Assembly (NCBI RefSeq): GCF_030439915.1 | Contig: NZ_JAQFJG010000003.1 | Span: 1-64,000 of the forward strand | DNA from: Streptococcus sp. SPS1 | GTDB lineage: Bacteria; Bacillota; Bacilli; Lactobacillales; Streptococcaceae | DNA length: 64,000 nt | Direction of reading: 5' to 3' | Shown: piece by piece, positions 13,016 through 22,843 of the stretch | Layout of the letters: each line of letters begins with the position of its first letter | Position numbering within the stretch: position 1 is the stretch's first letter | Notes under the pieces: generated by a model | The model's input: only the letters and a program-made list of their open reading frames with translations | Told to the model about the DNA's origin: nothing | The model's database searches: none | Position numbers and translations under genes: made by a program

Positions 13016-13044
13016 AAATCGTATGATGACTTCATACGATTTTT
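13016..13044 (+). terminator. Rho-independent terminator of the glg operon
   Basis: AAAATCGTATGA-tga-ctTCATACGATTTTT is a near-perfect hairpin with a U tract, 6 bases after the glgA stop. Confidence 0.85.
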
Positions 13045-13067
13045 GGGCTGTTTAGAGAGGAGAACTA

Positions 13068-13712
13068 ATGTCTCAAGTAAAAGGCTTGTGTGTTATGGAT
13101 GTAGATGGAACCTTAATCCTAGAAGAAGTGATTGATTTGTTTGGAAGAGAGGCAGGTCGTGAGGCGGAAATTGCGCAGCTTACAAGTCAGGCAATGCGAG
13201 GAGAGATAGACTTTGAAAGCAGTTTACGAGACAGAGTGTCCTTGTTGGAAGGTCTTCCTGTTTCGGTCTTTGATAAAGTCTTCAACTCTATTCATCTATC
13301 GCCAAATGCCCAGGAATTCATTTCCATTCTCCAAAAGAATGGTATTCAAGTTGGTCTGGTGTCCGGTGGATTTACACCAATAGTTGAGAGATTAGCAAAA
13401 TCACTTGGCATTGCCCATTGCTCTGCCAATCAACTTGAAGTCAAAGATGGCTTTCTAACAGGGAAATTAGTTGGACAAATTATCAGTCCCCAGGTCAAAA
13501 AAGAGACTCTGGAAAAATGGAGAGAGAAACTAAAACTTCCTAAAGAAAGAACGATTGCAATCGGTGACGGGGCCAATGATCTATTTATGTTGAAGTCAGC
13601 AGGACTGGGAATCGCCTTTTGTGCCAAAGAAGTGCTCAAAAAAGAAATACCGAATCATGTTGATAAGAGAGATTTTTTAGAAGTTCTTCCTTTGATTGAC
13701 TGTTTAGAATGA
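13068..13712 (+). CDS. serB: SerB-type phosphoserine phosphatase (HAD superfamily)
   Basis: HAD phosphatase of 214 residues, the usual length for the short SerB form. Motif I is MDVDGTL (nucleophile Asp near residue 11), motif II VSGGF, and motif III/IV a lysine region followed by GDGANDL with the Mg-binding aspartates. The expected reaction is O-phosphoserine to serine, the last step of serine synthesis. No other serine-synthesis gene is adjacent, so another small phosphomonoester substrate is possible. A GAGAGGAGA ribosome-binding site precedes the ATG. The stop almost abuts the glycerate kinase gene, suggesting co-transcription. Confidence 0.8.
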   Translation: MSQVKGLCVMDVDGTLILEEVIDLFGREAGREAEIAQLTSQAMRGEIDFESSLRDRVSLLEGLPVSVFDKVFNSIHLSPNAQEFISILQKNGIQVGLVSGGFTPIVERLAKSLGIAHCSANQLEVKDGFLTGKLVGQIISPQVKKETLEKWREKLKLPKERTIAIGDGANDLFMLKSAGLGIAFCAKEVLKKEIPNHVDKRDFLEVLPLIDCLE

Positions 13713-13720
13713 GGGGAAAT

Positions 13721-14836
13721 ATGAAGATTGTAATTGCACCAGATTCGTTTAAGGAAAGCTTGACAGCTGAAGAGGTGACTGAAGCTATTAAAAGAGGCTT
13801 CCAACAATCGATAGCAGATGTAGAATGTCTCCTCTGCCCTGTTGGTGATGGGGGAGAAGGTACTGTTGATGCTATTCGACATTCTCTTGACCTAGAAGAA
13901 AAATGGATCCAAGTTACAGGACCTTTTGGACAAAAAGAAGCCATGCGCTATTTTCAAAAAGGGGGACTGGCACTATTTGAAGTTGCTGATTTAGTTGGCC
14001 TTGGAAAAATTCCGATAGAGAAACGAGATCCACTGCAAATCCAAACTTGTGGTATTGGAGAGTTGCTTCGTCATCTCATTGCTAAAGGGATTACAGAAAT
14101 CTATATCGGCGTTGGTGGCACGGCCAGTAATGACGGAGGAATTGGGATCGCTACTGGATTAGGTTATCGATTTTATGATAGGGATGGAAATGTCTTGCCT
14201 GCATGCGGTCAATCCTTATTGAACTTATCTTCTGTTTCAACAGAAAATCGCTATGAAATTCCTGAAGATGTGCAAATTCGTATTTTAGCAGATGTCGTGA
14301 GTCCCTTATGTGGTCCTCAAGGTGCGACTTACACTTTTGGCAAACAAAAAGGTTTACATCCTACTATGTTTGCAGTCGTAGATCAGGCAATCCAAGATTT
14401 TTATGAAAAAATCTCACCTGCAACATTGGAAATTAAAGGAGCAGGAGCTGGTGGAGGCATTGCTGCTGGTTTGTGTGCCTTTGCTCAGGCAAATATCGTG
14501 TCTGGAATTGATACCTGCTTGGACCTAATCAACTTTGATAAGAAAGTTTTAGATGCTGACTTGGTTATCGTTGGCGAAGGTAGACTGGACAGTCAAAGCT
14601 TTGCTGGGAAAGCGCCGATAGGCGTAGCAAAAAGAACCCCTGTCGGAGTTCCTGTCATTGCTATTTGTGGTAGTCTTGCTGAAGATTTACCTTCCCTACC
14701 ATTTGAAAATATCCAAGCTGCCTTTTCTATTTTGGAGAAAAGTGAACCTTTAGAAGATAGTTTGAAAAATGCCAGTCTCTATCTGAAGCACACGGCTGCT
14801 AATATAGGGCATTTATTAAATATGCACAAGATTTAG
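13721..14836 (+). CDS. Glycerate kinase (GarK/GlxK family)
   Basis: Phosphorylates glycerate to 2- or 3-phosphoglycerate, feeding glycolysis just above enolase, which is encoded 600 bases away. It is 371 residues from the ATG at 13721. An in-frame ATG at 13709 exists, but GAGGGG lies correctly spaced for 13721 and the family starts [13 protein letters not shown]. Key segments are [10 protein letters not shown] and [12 protein letters not shown]. It probably shares a transcript with serB. Its stop codon overlaps the stop of the convergent YueI-family gene, and no terminator hairpin is visible between them. Confidence 0.88.
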   Translation: MKIVIAPDSFKESLTAEEVTEAIKRGFQQSIADVECLLCPVGDGGEGTVDAIRHSLDLEEKWIQVTGPFGQKEAMRYFQKGGLALFEVADLVGLGKIPIEKRDPLQIQTCGIGELLRHLIAKGITEIYIGVGGTASNDGGIGIATGLGYRFYDRDGNVLPACGQSLLNLSSVSTENRYEIPEDVQIRILADVVSPLCGPQGATYTFGKQKGLHPTMFAVVDQAIQDFYEKISPATLEIKGAGAGGGIAAGLCAFAQANIVSGIDTCLDLINFDKKVLDADLVIVGEGRLDSQSFAGKAPIGVAKRTPVGVPVIAICGSLAEDLPSLPFENIQAAFSILEKSEPLEDSLKNASLYLKHTAANIGHLLNMHKI

Positions 14837-15279
14837 CCAAACCATTTCTTCCAGATGGATGTTTTGGCTGGTTCTTCCTTTTTACCTTCCCAAAGTTTTG
14901 CAAAAGCAAGTCGAAGGTCCTTTTCTTCTACTTGTACTGGTGCATTGCTATGGATAATCAGGCCAAAAGGAGAAGAAGTATGCTCTTCAGATACAATGGT
15001 AGCTTGACTATCAGTTTCTTTTGCTTCTTTTAAGTAGAAAACTTGTTTGTCAAATTCGATAGTTGGTGAAATCTTTACAAATAGTGGCTCTGCTTTTTCC
15101 TGAAGGTTTTCTAAAATAGATAAAAATCCTTTTTCTAACTGAGGGCTATTTGCTGTGTCAATATCTGCATATCCAAGAACTCTTTCCTCAAAAGTTCCAA
15201 GATAGCGTCTTTGCTCATCCGGATTTATTTTTGCCCCACCATGAGCTTTTTCAAGTAATTGTTTTGATAAATCTGTCAT
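14833..15279 (-). CDS. YueI-family (DUF1694) protein
   Basis: 148-residue cytoplasmic protein recognised as YueI/DUF1694: an N-terminal segment with GTFEERVLG near residue 28, a central beta region, and a short basic C terminus ending KKWFG. Function is unknown in the family. It runs convergent to the glycerate kinase with overlapping stop codons. Upstream on the minus strand an extended -10 (TGATATACT, reverse complement at 15286-15294) lies 6 bases from the start codon, so the mRNA is probably leaderless. Confidence 0.75.
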   Translation of the reverse strand: MTDLSKQLLEKAHGGAKINPDEQRRYLGTFEERVLGYADIDTANSPQLEKGFLSILENLQEKAEPLFVKISPTIEFDKQVFYLKEAKETDSQATIVSEEHTSSPFGLIIHSNAPVQVEEKDLRLAFAKLWEGKKEEPAKTSIWKKWFG

Positions 15280-15375
15280 GAAAACAGTATATCATAAAAG
15301 TTAGAATAAAACAGACAAAAGAAAGCGATTACTTTATAAAGTTAAGGAAAATTTGCACAAAGATAACGTTTTTTC

Positions 15376-15404
15376 TTGAAAAAGGAGGGGTTTTAAGGTA
15401 TTAT
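15376..15404 (+). promoter_or_regulatory. eno promoter
   Basis: TTGAAA (15376-15381), 17-bp spacer, TATTAT (15399-15404). The gene has an AAGGAGAG ribosome-binding site before the ATG at 15443. It fits a strongly expressed gene. Confidence 0.75.
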
Positions 15405-15439
15405 AGAGGTGTAAAAAATTTAACTCATAAGGAGAGTAA

Positions 15440-16745
<1,306 letters not shown>

Positions 16746-16747
<2 letters not shown>

Positions 16748-16768
16748 AATAGTTCAGTGAACTATTTT
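16746..16768 (+). terminator. Palindromic hairpin after eno
   Basis: AAAATAGTTCA-GTGAACTATTTT forms a hairpin that overlaps the eno stop codon, followed by TATCCC. It is a weak terminator or 3'-end stabiliser. Confidence 0.5.
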
Positions 16769-16819
16769 ATCCCGAACCTTGAAACTCAAAAGTTCGGCCG
16801 TTGATTTAACAACGTTTCT

Positions 16820-16852
16820 AGCCCCTCGGATTTTATCCGAAGGGCTATTTTT
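16820..16852 (+). terminator. Rho-independent terminator of eno
   Basis: AGCCCCTCGGAT-ttta-TCCGAAGGGCT followed by ATTTTT. The IS element is inserted in or right after the T tract. Confidence 0.85.
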
Positions 16853-16853
16853 G

Positions 16854-16877
16854 GGCTCTTTGTCAACTGTAGTGGGT
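16854..16877. repeat. Left terminal inverted repeat of the IS
   Basis: Begins GGCTCTTTGTC and ends TGTAGTGGGT. It pairs imperfectly with 18253-18276. Confidence 0.75.
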
Positions 16878-16887
16878 TGAAGAAAAG

Positions 16888-18153
16888 CTAATATCTAGAA
16901 AGGACAAATTTCGTCCTTTCTTTTTTGATATTCAGAGCGATAAAAATCCGTTTTTTGAAGTTTTCAAAGTTCCGAAATCCAAAGGCATTGCGCTTGATAA
17001 GTTTGATAAGATTATTGGTGGCTTCCAGTTTGGCGTTGGAATAGGGTAGTTGAAGGGCGTTGGCAATTTTCTCTTTATCCTTGAGGAAGGTTTTAAAGAC
17101 AGTCTGAAAAAGAGGATGAACCTGCTTTAGATTGTCCTCAATGAGCCCGAAAAATTTATCCGGTTCCTTATTCTGAAAGTGAAAAAGGAAGAGTTGATAG
17201 AGTTGATAGAGATGGTAGTGGTGTTTCAAGTCTTCTGAATAGCTCAAAATCTTGTCTAGAATTTCTTTATTCGTCAAGTGCATGCGAAAAGTGGGGCGAT
17301 AAAAACGTTTATAGCTGAGTTTCCTACTATCTTGTTGGATGAGTTTCCAGTAACGCTTGATAGCCTTGTATTCATGGGATTTTCGATGAAACTGATTCAT
17401 GATTTGGACACGCATACGACTCATAGCACGGCTCATGTGTTGGACAATATGGAAACGATCCAACACGATTTTAGCGTTTGGAAAAAGCTGTTTAGCCAAG
17501 TCATAGTAAGGGCTAAACATATCCATAGTAATGATTTTCACTCGACATCGGACGACTCTATCATATTTAAGAAAGTAATTTCGAATAATAGCTTGTGTTC
17601 TTCCCTCGAGAACAGTGATGATATTGAGCTTTTCAAAATCTTGTGCAATGAAACTCATTTTTCCCTTTGTAAAGGAGTACTCATCCCAAGACATAATCTC
17701 AGGCAGACGAGAAAAATCATGCTTAAAACGGAAATCATTGAGCTTGCGAATGACAGTTGAAGTTGAGATGGCCAGCTGATGGGCAATATCAGTCATAGAA
17801 GTTTTTTCAATCAGCTTCTGAGCAATTTTTTGGTTGATGATACGAGGGATTTGATGATTTTTCTTTACTAGAGGAGTCTCAGCAACCATCATTTTTGAAC
17901 ACTGATAGCACTTAAAACGACATTTTCTAAGTAGAATTCTAGTAGCCATACCACTCGTTTCTAGGTAAGGGATCTTAGACGGTTTTTGAAAGTCATATTT
18001 CTTCATTTGCCTTCCACAATCAGGGCAAGATGGGGCCTCATAGTCCAGTTTAGCGATGATTTCTTTGTGGGTATTCCTATTGATGACATCCATAAATTGG
18101 ATATTAGGGTCTTTAATGTCTAGTAGTTTTGTGATAAAATGTAATTGTTCCAT
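16888..18153 (-). CDS. ISL3-family transposase (IS1167-like), intact
   Basis: Catalyses cut-and-paste movement of the element. It is 421 residues from the start MEQLHFITK. An upstream in-frame ATG at 18189 lacks a ribosome-binding site. An N-terminal zinc-ribbon-like part has CPDCGRQ and KCYQCSKM (four cysteines, around residues 37-75), followed by an HTH region (SMTDIAHQLAISTSTVIRKL). The DDE core is visible: the first Asp in MSWDEYSF, the second in TMDMFSPYY with the following LDRFHIVQHMSRAM block, and the Glu in NAKLEATNNLIK. No frameshift or stop interrupts it, so it looks functional. Confidence 0.9.
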   Translation of the reverse strand: MEQLHFITKLLDIKDPNIQFMDVINRNTHKEIIAKLDYEAPSCPDCGRQMKKYDFQKPSKIPYLETSGMATRILLRKCRFKCYQCSKMMVAETPLVKKNHQIPRIINQKIAQKLIEKTSMTDIAHQLAISTSTVIRKLNDFRFKHDFSRLPEIMSWDEYSFTKGKMSFIAQDFEKLNIITVLEGRTQAIIRNYFLKYDRVVRCRVKIITMDMFSPYYDLAKQLFPNAKIVLDRFHIVQHMSRAMSRMRVQIMNQFHRKSHEYKAIKRYWKLIQQDSRKLSYKRFYRPTFRMHLTNKEILDKILSYSEDLKHHYHLYQLYQLFLFHFQNKEPDKFFGLIEDNLKQVHPLFQTVFKTFLKDKEKIANALQLPYSNAKLEATNNLIKLIKRNAFGFRNFENFKKRIFIALNIKKERTKFVLSRY

Positions 18154-18252
18154 AGGATTCTTTCTAATGATGGTTTGGTCGCTTTTCATTATAGAGCTTA
18201 TGGGACTTTTTTTCTACAATAAAAACGGCTCCATAATATCTATAGGGGATTT

Positions 18253-18276
18253 ACCCACTACAAATATTATAGAGCC
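18253..18276. repeat. Right terminal inverted repeat of the IS
   Basis: Begins ACCCACTACA and ends AGAGCC, the inverse of the left end. The sequence from 18227 to 18276 can also fold on itself (GGCTCCATAATATCTATAG against CTACAAATATTATAGAGCC), which may block readthrough into the transposase. Confidence 0.75.
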
Positions 18277-18327
18277 ATTTTTGTATTTAGGGGGCAAAAA
18301 GGGGGTAATAGCGCTTCGAGAAAGATT

Positions 18328-18478
18328 ATACTCTTCGAAAATCTCTTCAAATCACGTCAACGTCGCCTTGCCGTATATATGTGACTGACTTCGTCAGTCT
18401 TATCTACAACCTCAAAACAGTGTTTTGAGCAGCCTGCGGCTAGTTTCCTAGTTTGCTCTTTGATTTTCATTGAATATT
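18328..18478 (-). repeat. BOX element, boxA-boxB-boxC with one boxB
   Basis: About 151 bp. Read on the minus strand it starts near TATTCAATGAAAATCAAAGA (boxA), has one boxB with the GACGAAGTCAG core, and ends in boxC with GAGATTTTCGAAGAGTAT. It sits between the IS element and the murA promoter. Confidence 0.9.
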
Positions 18479-18553
18479 AGTAATTCAGTTACTAACTCGT
18501 CAACTTTGATTTATCCAATAAAATTGAAAAGAATGGAAAAAAGGTTGCATTTA

Positions 18554-18562
18554 TGATATAAT
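18554..18562 (+). promoter_or_regulatory. Extended -10 promoter of murA
   Basis: TGATATAAT with no clear -35. The start codon at 18613 is about 50 bases downstream. Confidence 0.6.
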
Positions 18563-18612
18563 TTATTTTAAAGACCTTATTAGAAATCTTGAAAGAGTAT
18601 TGAAAACTTAGA

Positions 18613-19872
18613 ATGAGAAAAATTGTTATCAATGGTGGATTACCACTACAAGGTGAAATCACTATTAGTGGTGCTAAAAATAGTGTTGTGGCCTTAATTC
18701 CGGCTATTATCTTGGCTGATGATGTGGTGACTTTGGATTGTGTTCCAGATATTTCGGATGTAGCGAGTCTTGTCGAAATTATGGAATTGATGGGAGCTAC
18801 TGTTAAGCGTTATGACGATGTATTGGAGATTGATCCAAGAGGTGTTCAAAATATTCCAATGCCTTATGGAAAAATCAACAGTCTTCGTGCATCTTACTAT
18901 TTTTATGGGAGCCTCTTGGGGCGTTTTGGTGAAGCGACAGTTGGCCTACCGGGAGGATGTGATCTTGGTCCTCGTCCGATTGACTTACACCTTAAGGCGT
19001 TTGAAGCTATGGGTGCCACTGTTAGCTACGAGGGAGATAACATGAAGTTATCTGCTAAAGATACAGGACTCCATGGCGCAAGTATTTACATGGATACGGT
19101 TAGTGTAGGGGCAACGATCAATACGATGATTGCTGCGGTTAAAGCGAATGGTCGTACTATTATTGAAAATGCAGCCCGTGAACCTGAGATTATTGATGTA
19201 GCTACTCTCTTGAATAATATGGGTGCCCATATCCGTGGGGCAGGAACTAATATCATCATTATTGATGGTGTTGAAAGATTACATGGAACCCGTCATCAGG
19301 TGATTCCAGATCGTATTGAAGCTGGAACATATATTTCTTTAGCTGCTGCAGTTGGTAAAGGAATTCGTATCAATAATGTTCTTTACGAACACCTAGAAGG
19401 ATTTATTGCTAAGTTGGAAGAAATGGGAGTGAGAATGACTGTATCTGAAGACAGCATTTTTGTCGAAGAGCAGTCTAATTTGAAAGCAATCAATATTAAG
19501 ACAGCTCCTTACCCGGGCTTTGCAACTGATTTGCAACAACCACTTACTCCTCTTTTACTAACAGCTAATGGTCGTGGTACAATTGTCGATACGATTTACG
19601 AAAAACGTGTAAATCATGTTTTTGAACTAGCAAAGATGGATGCGGATATTTCGACAACAAATGGTCATATTTTGTACACGGGTGGACGTAATTTGCGTGG
19701 AGCCAGTGTTAAAGCGACCGACTTAAGAGCTGGTGCAGCTTTGGTTATTGCTGGCTTGATGGCCGAGGGACAAACTGAAATTACCAATATCGAGTTTATC
19801 TTACGTGGTTATTCTGATATTATCGAAAAATTACGTAATCTAGGAGCGGATATTACACTTGTTGAGGATTAA
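18613..19872 (+). CDS. murA: UDP-N-acetylglucosamine 1-carboxyvinyltransferase (MurA/MurZ)
   Basis: First committed enzyme of peptidoglycan synthesis: it adds enolpyruvate to UDP-GlcNAc and is the target of fosfomycin. It is 419 residues. The N-terminal substrate lysine is in ISGAKNS (residues 18-24), the catalytic cysteine in [14 protein letters not shown] (about residue 117), and [10 protein letters not shown] lies in the C-terminal half. Gram-positive species usually have two paralogues. From the neighbours (GNAT and an SpxR-like gene) this corresponds, from memory, to the pneumococcal MurZ copy. The gene is followed closely by a GNAT gene. Confidence 0.93.
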   Translation: MRKIVINGGLPLQGEITISGAKNSVVALIPAIILADDVVTLDCVPDISDVASLVEIMELMGATVKRYDDVLEIDPRGVQNIPMPYGKINSLRASYYFYGSLLGRFGEATVGLPGGCDLGPRPIDLHLKAFEAMGATVSYEGDNMKLSAKDTGLHGASIYMDTVSVGATINTMIAAVKANGRTIIENAAREPEIIDVATLLNNMGAHIRGAGTNIIIIDGVERLHGTRHQVIPDRIEAGTYISLAAAVGKGIRINNVLYEHLEGFIAKLEEMGVRMTVSEDSIFVEEQSNLKAINIKTAPYPGFATDLQQPLTPLLLTANGRGTIVDTIYEKRVNHVFELAKMDADISTTNGHILYTGGRNLRGASVKATDLRAGAALVIAGLMAEGQTEITNIEFILRGYSDIIEKLRNLGADITLVED

Positions 19873-19887
19873 ACCGTAGAGGTGTTT

Positions 19888-20439
19888 ATGAATATTTGGA
19901 CCAAATTAGCAATGTTTTCTTTTTTTGAAACGGATCGCTTGTATTTGCGTCCTTTCTTTTTTAGTGATAGTCAAGACTTCCATGAGATAGCCTCAAATCC
20001 AGAAAATCTTCAATTTATTTTCCCGACTCAGGCAAGTCTGGAAGAAAGTCAATATGCACTGACCAATTACTTTATGAAGTCCCCTTTGGGAGTATGGGCT
20101 ATTTGTGACCAGAAAACTGAAAAAATGATTGGTTCTGTTAAGTTTGAAAAGTTAGATGAAATTAAAAAAGAAGCAGAACTTGGCTATTTTTTGAGAAAAG
20201 ATGCTTGGTCGCAAGGATTTATGACAGAGGTTGTTAGAAAAATTTGTCAGCTTTCTTTTGAGGAATTTGACTTAAAACAATTATCTATCATTACCCACCT
20301 TGAAAATGAAGCTAGCCAACGGGTTGCTCTTAAGTCTGGATTCCGTTTGTTTCGTCAGTTTAGAGGAAGTGATCGCTATACAAGGAAAATGCGAGATTAT
20401 CTTGAGTTTCGCTTTGTAAAGGGAGAAGTTAATGAGTAA
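19888..20439 (+). CDS. GNAT-family N-acetyltransferase (RimJ/RimL-like)
   Basis: 183-residue acetyltransferase of the RimJ/RimL type. It opens with the TDRLYLRPF strand, has the central beta-strand ELGYFLRKDAWSQGFMTEVV with the acetyl-CoA-binding turn (WSQGFMTE), and the NEASQRVALKSGF motif. The acceptor substrate cannot be told. The start at 19888 is chosen over the GTG at 19882 because AGAGG lies at the right distance. It sits 15 bases after murA and overlaps spxR by 8 bases, so the three are likely one operon. Confidence 0.85.
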   Translation: MNIWTKLAMFSFFETDRLYLRPFFFSDSQDFHEIASNPENLQFIFPTQASLEESQYALTNYFMKSPLGVWAICDQKTEKMIGSVKFEKLDEIKKEAELGYFLRKDAWSQGFMTEVVRKICQLSFEEFDLKQLSIITHLENEASQRVALKSGFRLFRQFRGSDRYTRKMRDYLEFRFVKGEVNE

Positions 20440-21709
20440 ACACCAAGAAATTCTAAGCTATTTGGAAGAATTACCTGTTGGTAAAAGGGTCAGTGTTCGT
20501 AGTATTTCAAATCATCTGGGAGTCAGTGATGGAACGGCTTATCGGGCCATTAAAGAAGCTGAAAATCGTGGAATTGTAGAGACTCGTCCAAGAAGTGGTA
20601 CTATCCGTGTTAAATCCCAGAAAGTTGCTATCGAAAGATTAACTTTTGCTGAGATAGCAGAAGTGACTTCTTCTGAGGTTCTGGCTGGGCAAGAAGGTTT
20701 AGAGAGAGAATTTAGTAAGTTTTCAATCGGTGCTATGACCGAACAAAATATTTTGTCTTACCTTCATGATGGGGGACTCTTGATTGTCGGAGACCGTACC
20801 CGTATCCAACTGTTAGCACTTGAAAATGAAAATGCCGTTTTGGTTACAGGGGGATTTCAGATTCATGATGATGTTCTTAAACTGGCCAATCAAAAAGGAA
20901 TTCCTGTTCTGAGAAGCAAGCATGACACTTTCACTGTCGCGACCATGATCAATAAAGCCTTGTCAAATGTCCAAATCAAGACTGATATTCTGACAGTTGA
21001 GAAACTTTATCGTCCGAGTCATGAGTATGGTTTTCTGAGAGAGACCGACACCGTTAAAGATTATTTGGACTTAGTTCGTAAGAATCGTAGTAGTCGTTTC
21101 CCTGTTATCAATCAACATCAGGTCGTTGTTGGGGTTGTTACTATGAGAGATGCGGGTGATAAGTCACCAAGTACGACAATTGATAAGGTCATGTCTCGTA
21201 GTCTATTTTTGGTTGGATTATCGACAAATATTGCCAATGTGAGTCAACGGATGATTGCTGAAGACTTTGAAATGGTACCAGTTGTTCGGAATAATCAAAC
21301 CTTGCTTGGAGTTGTGACCAGACGAGATGTCATGGAAAAGATGAGCCGTTCTCAAGTTTCTACCTTACCAACTTTTTCAGAGCAGATTGGTCAAAAACTT
21401 TCTTATCACCATGATGAAGTAGTCATTACAGTTGAGCCCTTTATGCTAGAGAAAAATGGTGTTTTGGCTAATGGTGTTTTGGCAGAAATTCTGACCCATA
21501 TGACCCAAGATTTAGTTGTGAATAGTGGGCGCAACCTCATCATCGAGCAAATGCTGATCTACTTTTTGCAGGCTGTTCAGATAGATGATATACTGCGCAT
21601 TCAAGCACGTATTATCCACCATACTAGACGGTCAGCTATTATTGATTACGATATTTATCATGGTCATCAGATTGTTTCAAAAGCAAATGTGACTGTTAAA
21701 ATTAATTAG
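20432..21709 (+). CDS. spxR: CBS-HotDog regulator, SpxR-like
   Basis: 425-residue multidomain regulator: an N-terminal winged HTH (residues 1-60, VSVRSISNHLGVSDGTAYRAI), a DRTGG domain (about 70-180, GGLLIVGDRTRI), two CBS repeats (about 190-310), and a C-terminal hotdog-fold domain. This architecture matches SpxR of pneumococcus, reported to control pyruvate oxidase (spxB) expression, and CBS domains often bind adenine nucleotides. The murA-GNAT-spxR-map gene order also fits. The gene starts inside the preceding GNAT gene and map follows after 15 bases. Confidence 0.85.
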   Translation: MSKHQEILSYLEELPVGKRVSVRSISNHLGVSDGTAYRAIKEAENRGIVETRPRSGTIRVKSQKVAIERLTFAEIAEVTSSEVLAGQEGLEREFSKFSIGAMTEQNILSYLHDGGLLIVGDRTRIQLLALENENAVLVTGGFQIHDDVLKLANQKGIPVLRSKHDTFTVATMINKALSNVQIKTDILTVEKLYRPSHEYGFLRETDTVKDYLDLVRKNRSSRFPVINQHQVVVGVVTMRDAGDKSPSTTIDKVMSRSLFLVGLSTNIANVSQRMIAEDFEMVPVVRNNQTLLGVVTRRDVMEKMSRSQVSTLPTFSEQIGQKLSYHHDEVVITVEPFMLEKNGVLANGVLAEILTHMTQDLVVNSGRNLIIEQMLIYFLQAVQIDDILRIQARIIHHTRRSAIIDYDIYHGHQIVSKANVTVKIN

Positions 21710-21724
21710 AAACTAGGAGAAAAA

Positions 21725-22585
21725 ATGATAACATTAAAATCAGCTCGTGAAATTGAAGCTATGGATAAGGCCGGTGATTTTCTAGCAAGTATTCATATCG
21801 GCTTACGTGATGTGATTAAGCCTGGCCTAGATATGTGGGAAGTTGAAGAATACGTTCGCCGTCGTTGTAAGGAAGAAAATTTCCTTCCGCTTCAGATTGG
21901 AGTTGACGGTGCCATGATGGACTATCCTTATGCTACCTGCTGCTCTCTTAATGATGAAGTGGCTCATGCTTTCCCTCGTCACTATATCTTGAAAGATGGT
22001 GATTTGCTCAAAGTTGATATGGTTTTGGGAGGCCCAATTGCCAAATCTGATTTGAATGTCTCAAAATTAAACTTCAACAATGTTGAGCAAATGAAGAAAT
22101 ACACTCAGAGCTATTCTGGTGGTCTAGCAGACTCTTGTTGGGCTTATGCTGTAGGTACACCGTCCGAAGAAGTGAAAAACTTGATGGATGTAACCAAAGA
22201 AGCTATGTACAAGGGGATTGAGCAAGCTGTTGTTGGAAATCGTATCGGGGATATCGGTGCGGCTATTCAAGAATACGCTGAAAGCCGTGGTTACGGTGTA
22301 GTGCGTGATTTGGTTGGTCATGGTGTTGGCCCAACCATGCACGAAGAACCAATGGTTCCTAACTATGGTATTGCTGGTCGTGGACTTCGTCTTCGTGAAG
22401 GAATGGTCTTGACTATTGAACCAATGATCAATACAGGTGACTGGGAAATTGATACAGATATGAAGACCGGTTGGGCCCATAAGACCATCGACGGTGGATT
22501 GTCATGTCAGTATGAACACCAATTCGTGATTACGAAAGATGGTCCTGTTATCTTGACTAGTCAAGGTGAAGAAGGAACTTATTAA
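21725..22585 (+). CDS. map: Type I methionine aminopeptidase
   Basis: Removes N-terminal Met from nascent proteins, using two metal ions. It is 286 residues, longer than the 250-residue E. coli form because of an insert after KVDMVLGG (residues about 105-135), as in other streptococci. Visible active-site parts are the metal-ligand Asp in KVDMVLGG, the histidine in LVGHGVG and the Glu in LTIEPM, with the final Glu in YEHQFVITKDG. The AGGAGA ribosome-binding site is 5 bases before the ATG. A strong terminator follows. Confidence 0.93.
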   Translation: MITLKSAREIEAMDKAGDFLASIHIGLRDVIKPGLDMWEVEEYVRRRCKEENFLPLQIGVDGAMMDYPYATCCSLNDEVAHAFPRHYILKDGDLLKVDMVLGGPIAKSDLNVSKLNFNNVEQMKKYTQSYSGGLADSCWAYAVGTPSEEVKNLMDVTKEAMYKGIEQAVVGNRIGDIGAAIQEYAESRGYGVVRDLVGHGVGPTMHEEPMVPNYGIAGRGLRLREGMVLTIEPMINTGDWEIDTDMKTGWAHKTIDGGLSCQYEHQFVITKDGPVILTSQGEEGTY

Positions 22586-22650
22586 AAGAAAGTGAAAAGG
22601 CTACTGGAAGTTTATTTTGAAGAAATTCAGTAGACCGTTTCATATTAAGT

Positions 22651-22697
22651 AAACGCATTATATCAAGTCTTAGGTAGCTGATATAATGCGTTTTTCT
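22651..22697 (+). terminator. Strong rho-independent terminator after map
   Basis: AAACGCATTATATCA ... TGATATAATGCGTTTTTC: a 15-bp perfect stem with a 13-base loop and T run. Confidence 0.9.
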
Positions 22698-22827
22698 GAT
22701 TTTAAGATTCTTGACTCAATCTCTTGTACTTTATTATGATTTGAAAAACAAAATACTTCTAAAATGATACACTTCAGGTGAAAAAAACGACATTTCAGAT
22801 TTTCTGTTCCAGAAATAGCTATCGCTA

Positions 22828-22843
22828 TGATATAATTAGTTTA
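22828..22843 (+). promoter_or_regulatory. Extended -10 promoter, leaderless ribF transcript predicted
   Basis: TGATATAAT (22828-22836) ends 6 bases before the ribF ATG. No Shine-Dalgarno sequence lies between. Confidence 0.65.

Larger units (their letters stand above)
16854..18276 (-). mobile_element. Complete ISL3-family insertion sequence (IS1167-like)
   Basis: A 1.42-kb element with one transposase gene reading right to left. Imperfect terminal inverted repeats of about 24 bp are visible: GGCTCTTTGTCAACTGTAGTGGGT at the left (16854-16877) against the reverse complement of 18253-18276, with matching outer GGCTCT and inner TGTAGTGGGT blocks (about 18 of 24 positions). The element is flanked by the direct repeat ATTTTTG on both sides (16847-16853 and 18277-18283), close to the 8-bp duplication expected for ISL3 elements. 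The right end also holds an extra inverted repeat (18227-18276). The IS1167 call is from recognising the transposase sequence. Confidence 0.88.

Noticed and set aside
15322..15335. cre-like sequence AGAAAGCGATTACT upstream of eno
   Set aside because: Two mismatches at fixed positions and about 40 bases upstream of the -35; too weak to list.
17278..17760. 160-residue frame on the plus strand inside the IS
   Set aside because: Runs opposite to the intact transposase, whose DDE motifs are complete; a shadow frame.
16847..18283. IS element as mediator of an eno-murA rearrangement
   Set aside because: The matching ATTTTTG repeats on both sides indicate simple insertion into an existing junction.
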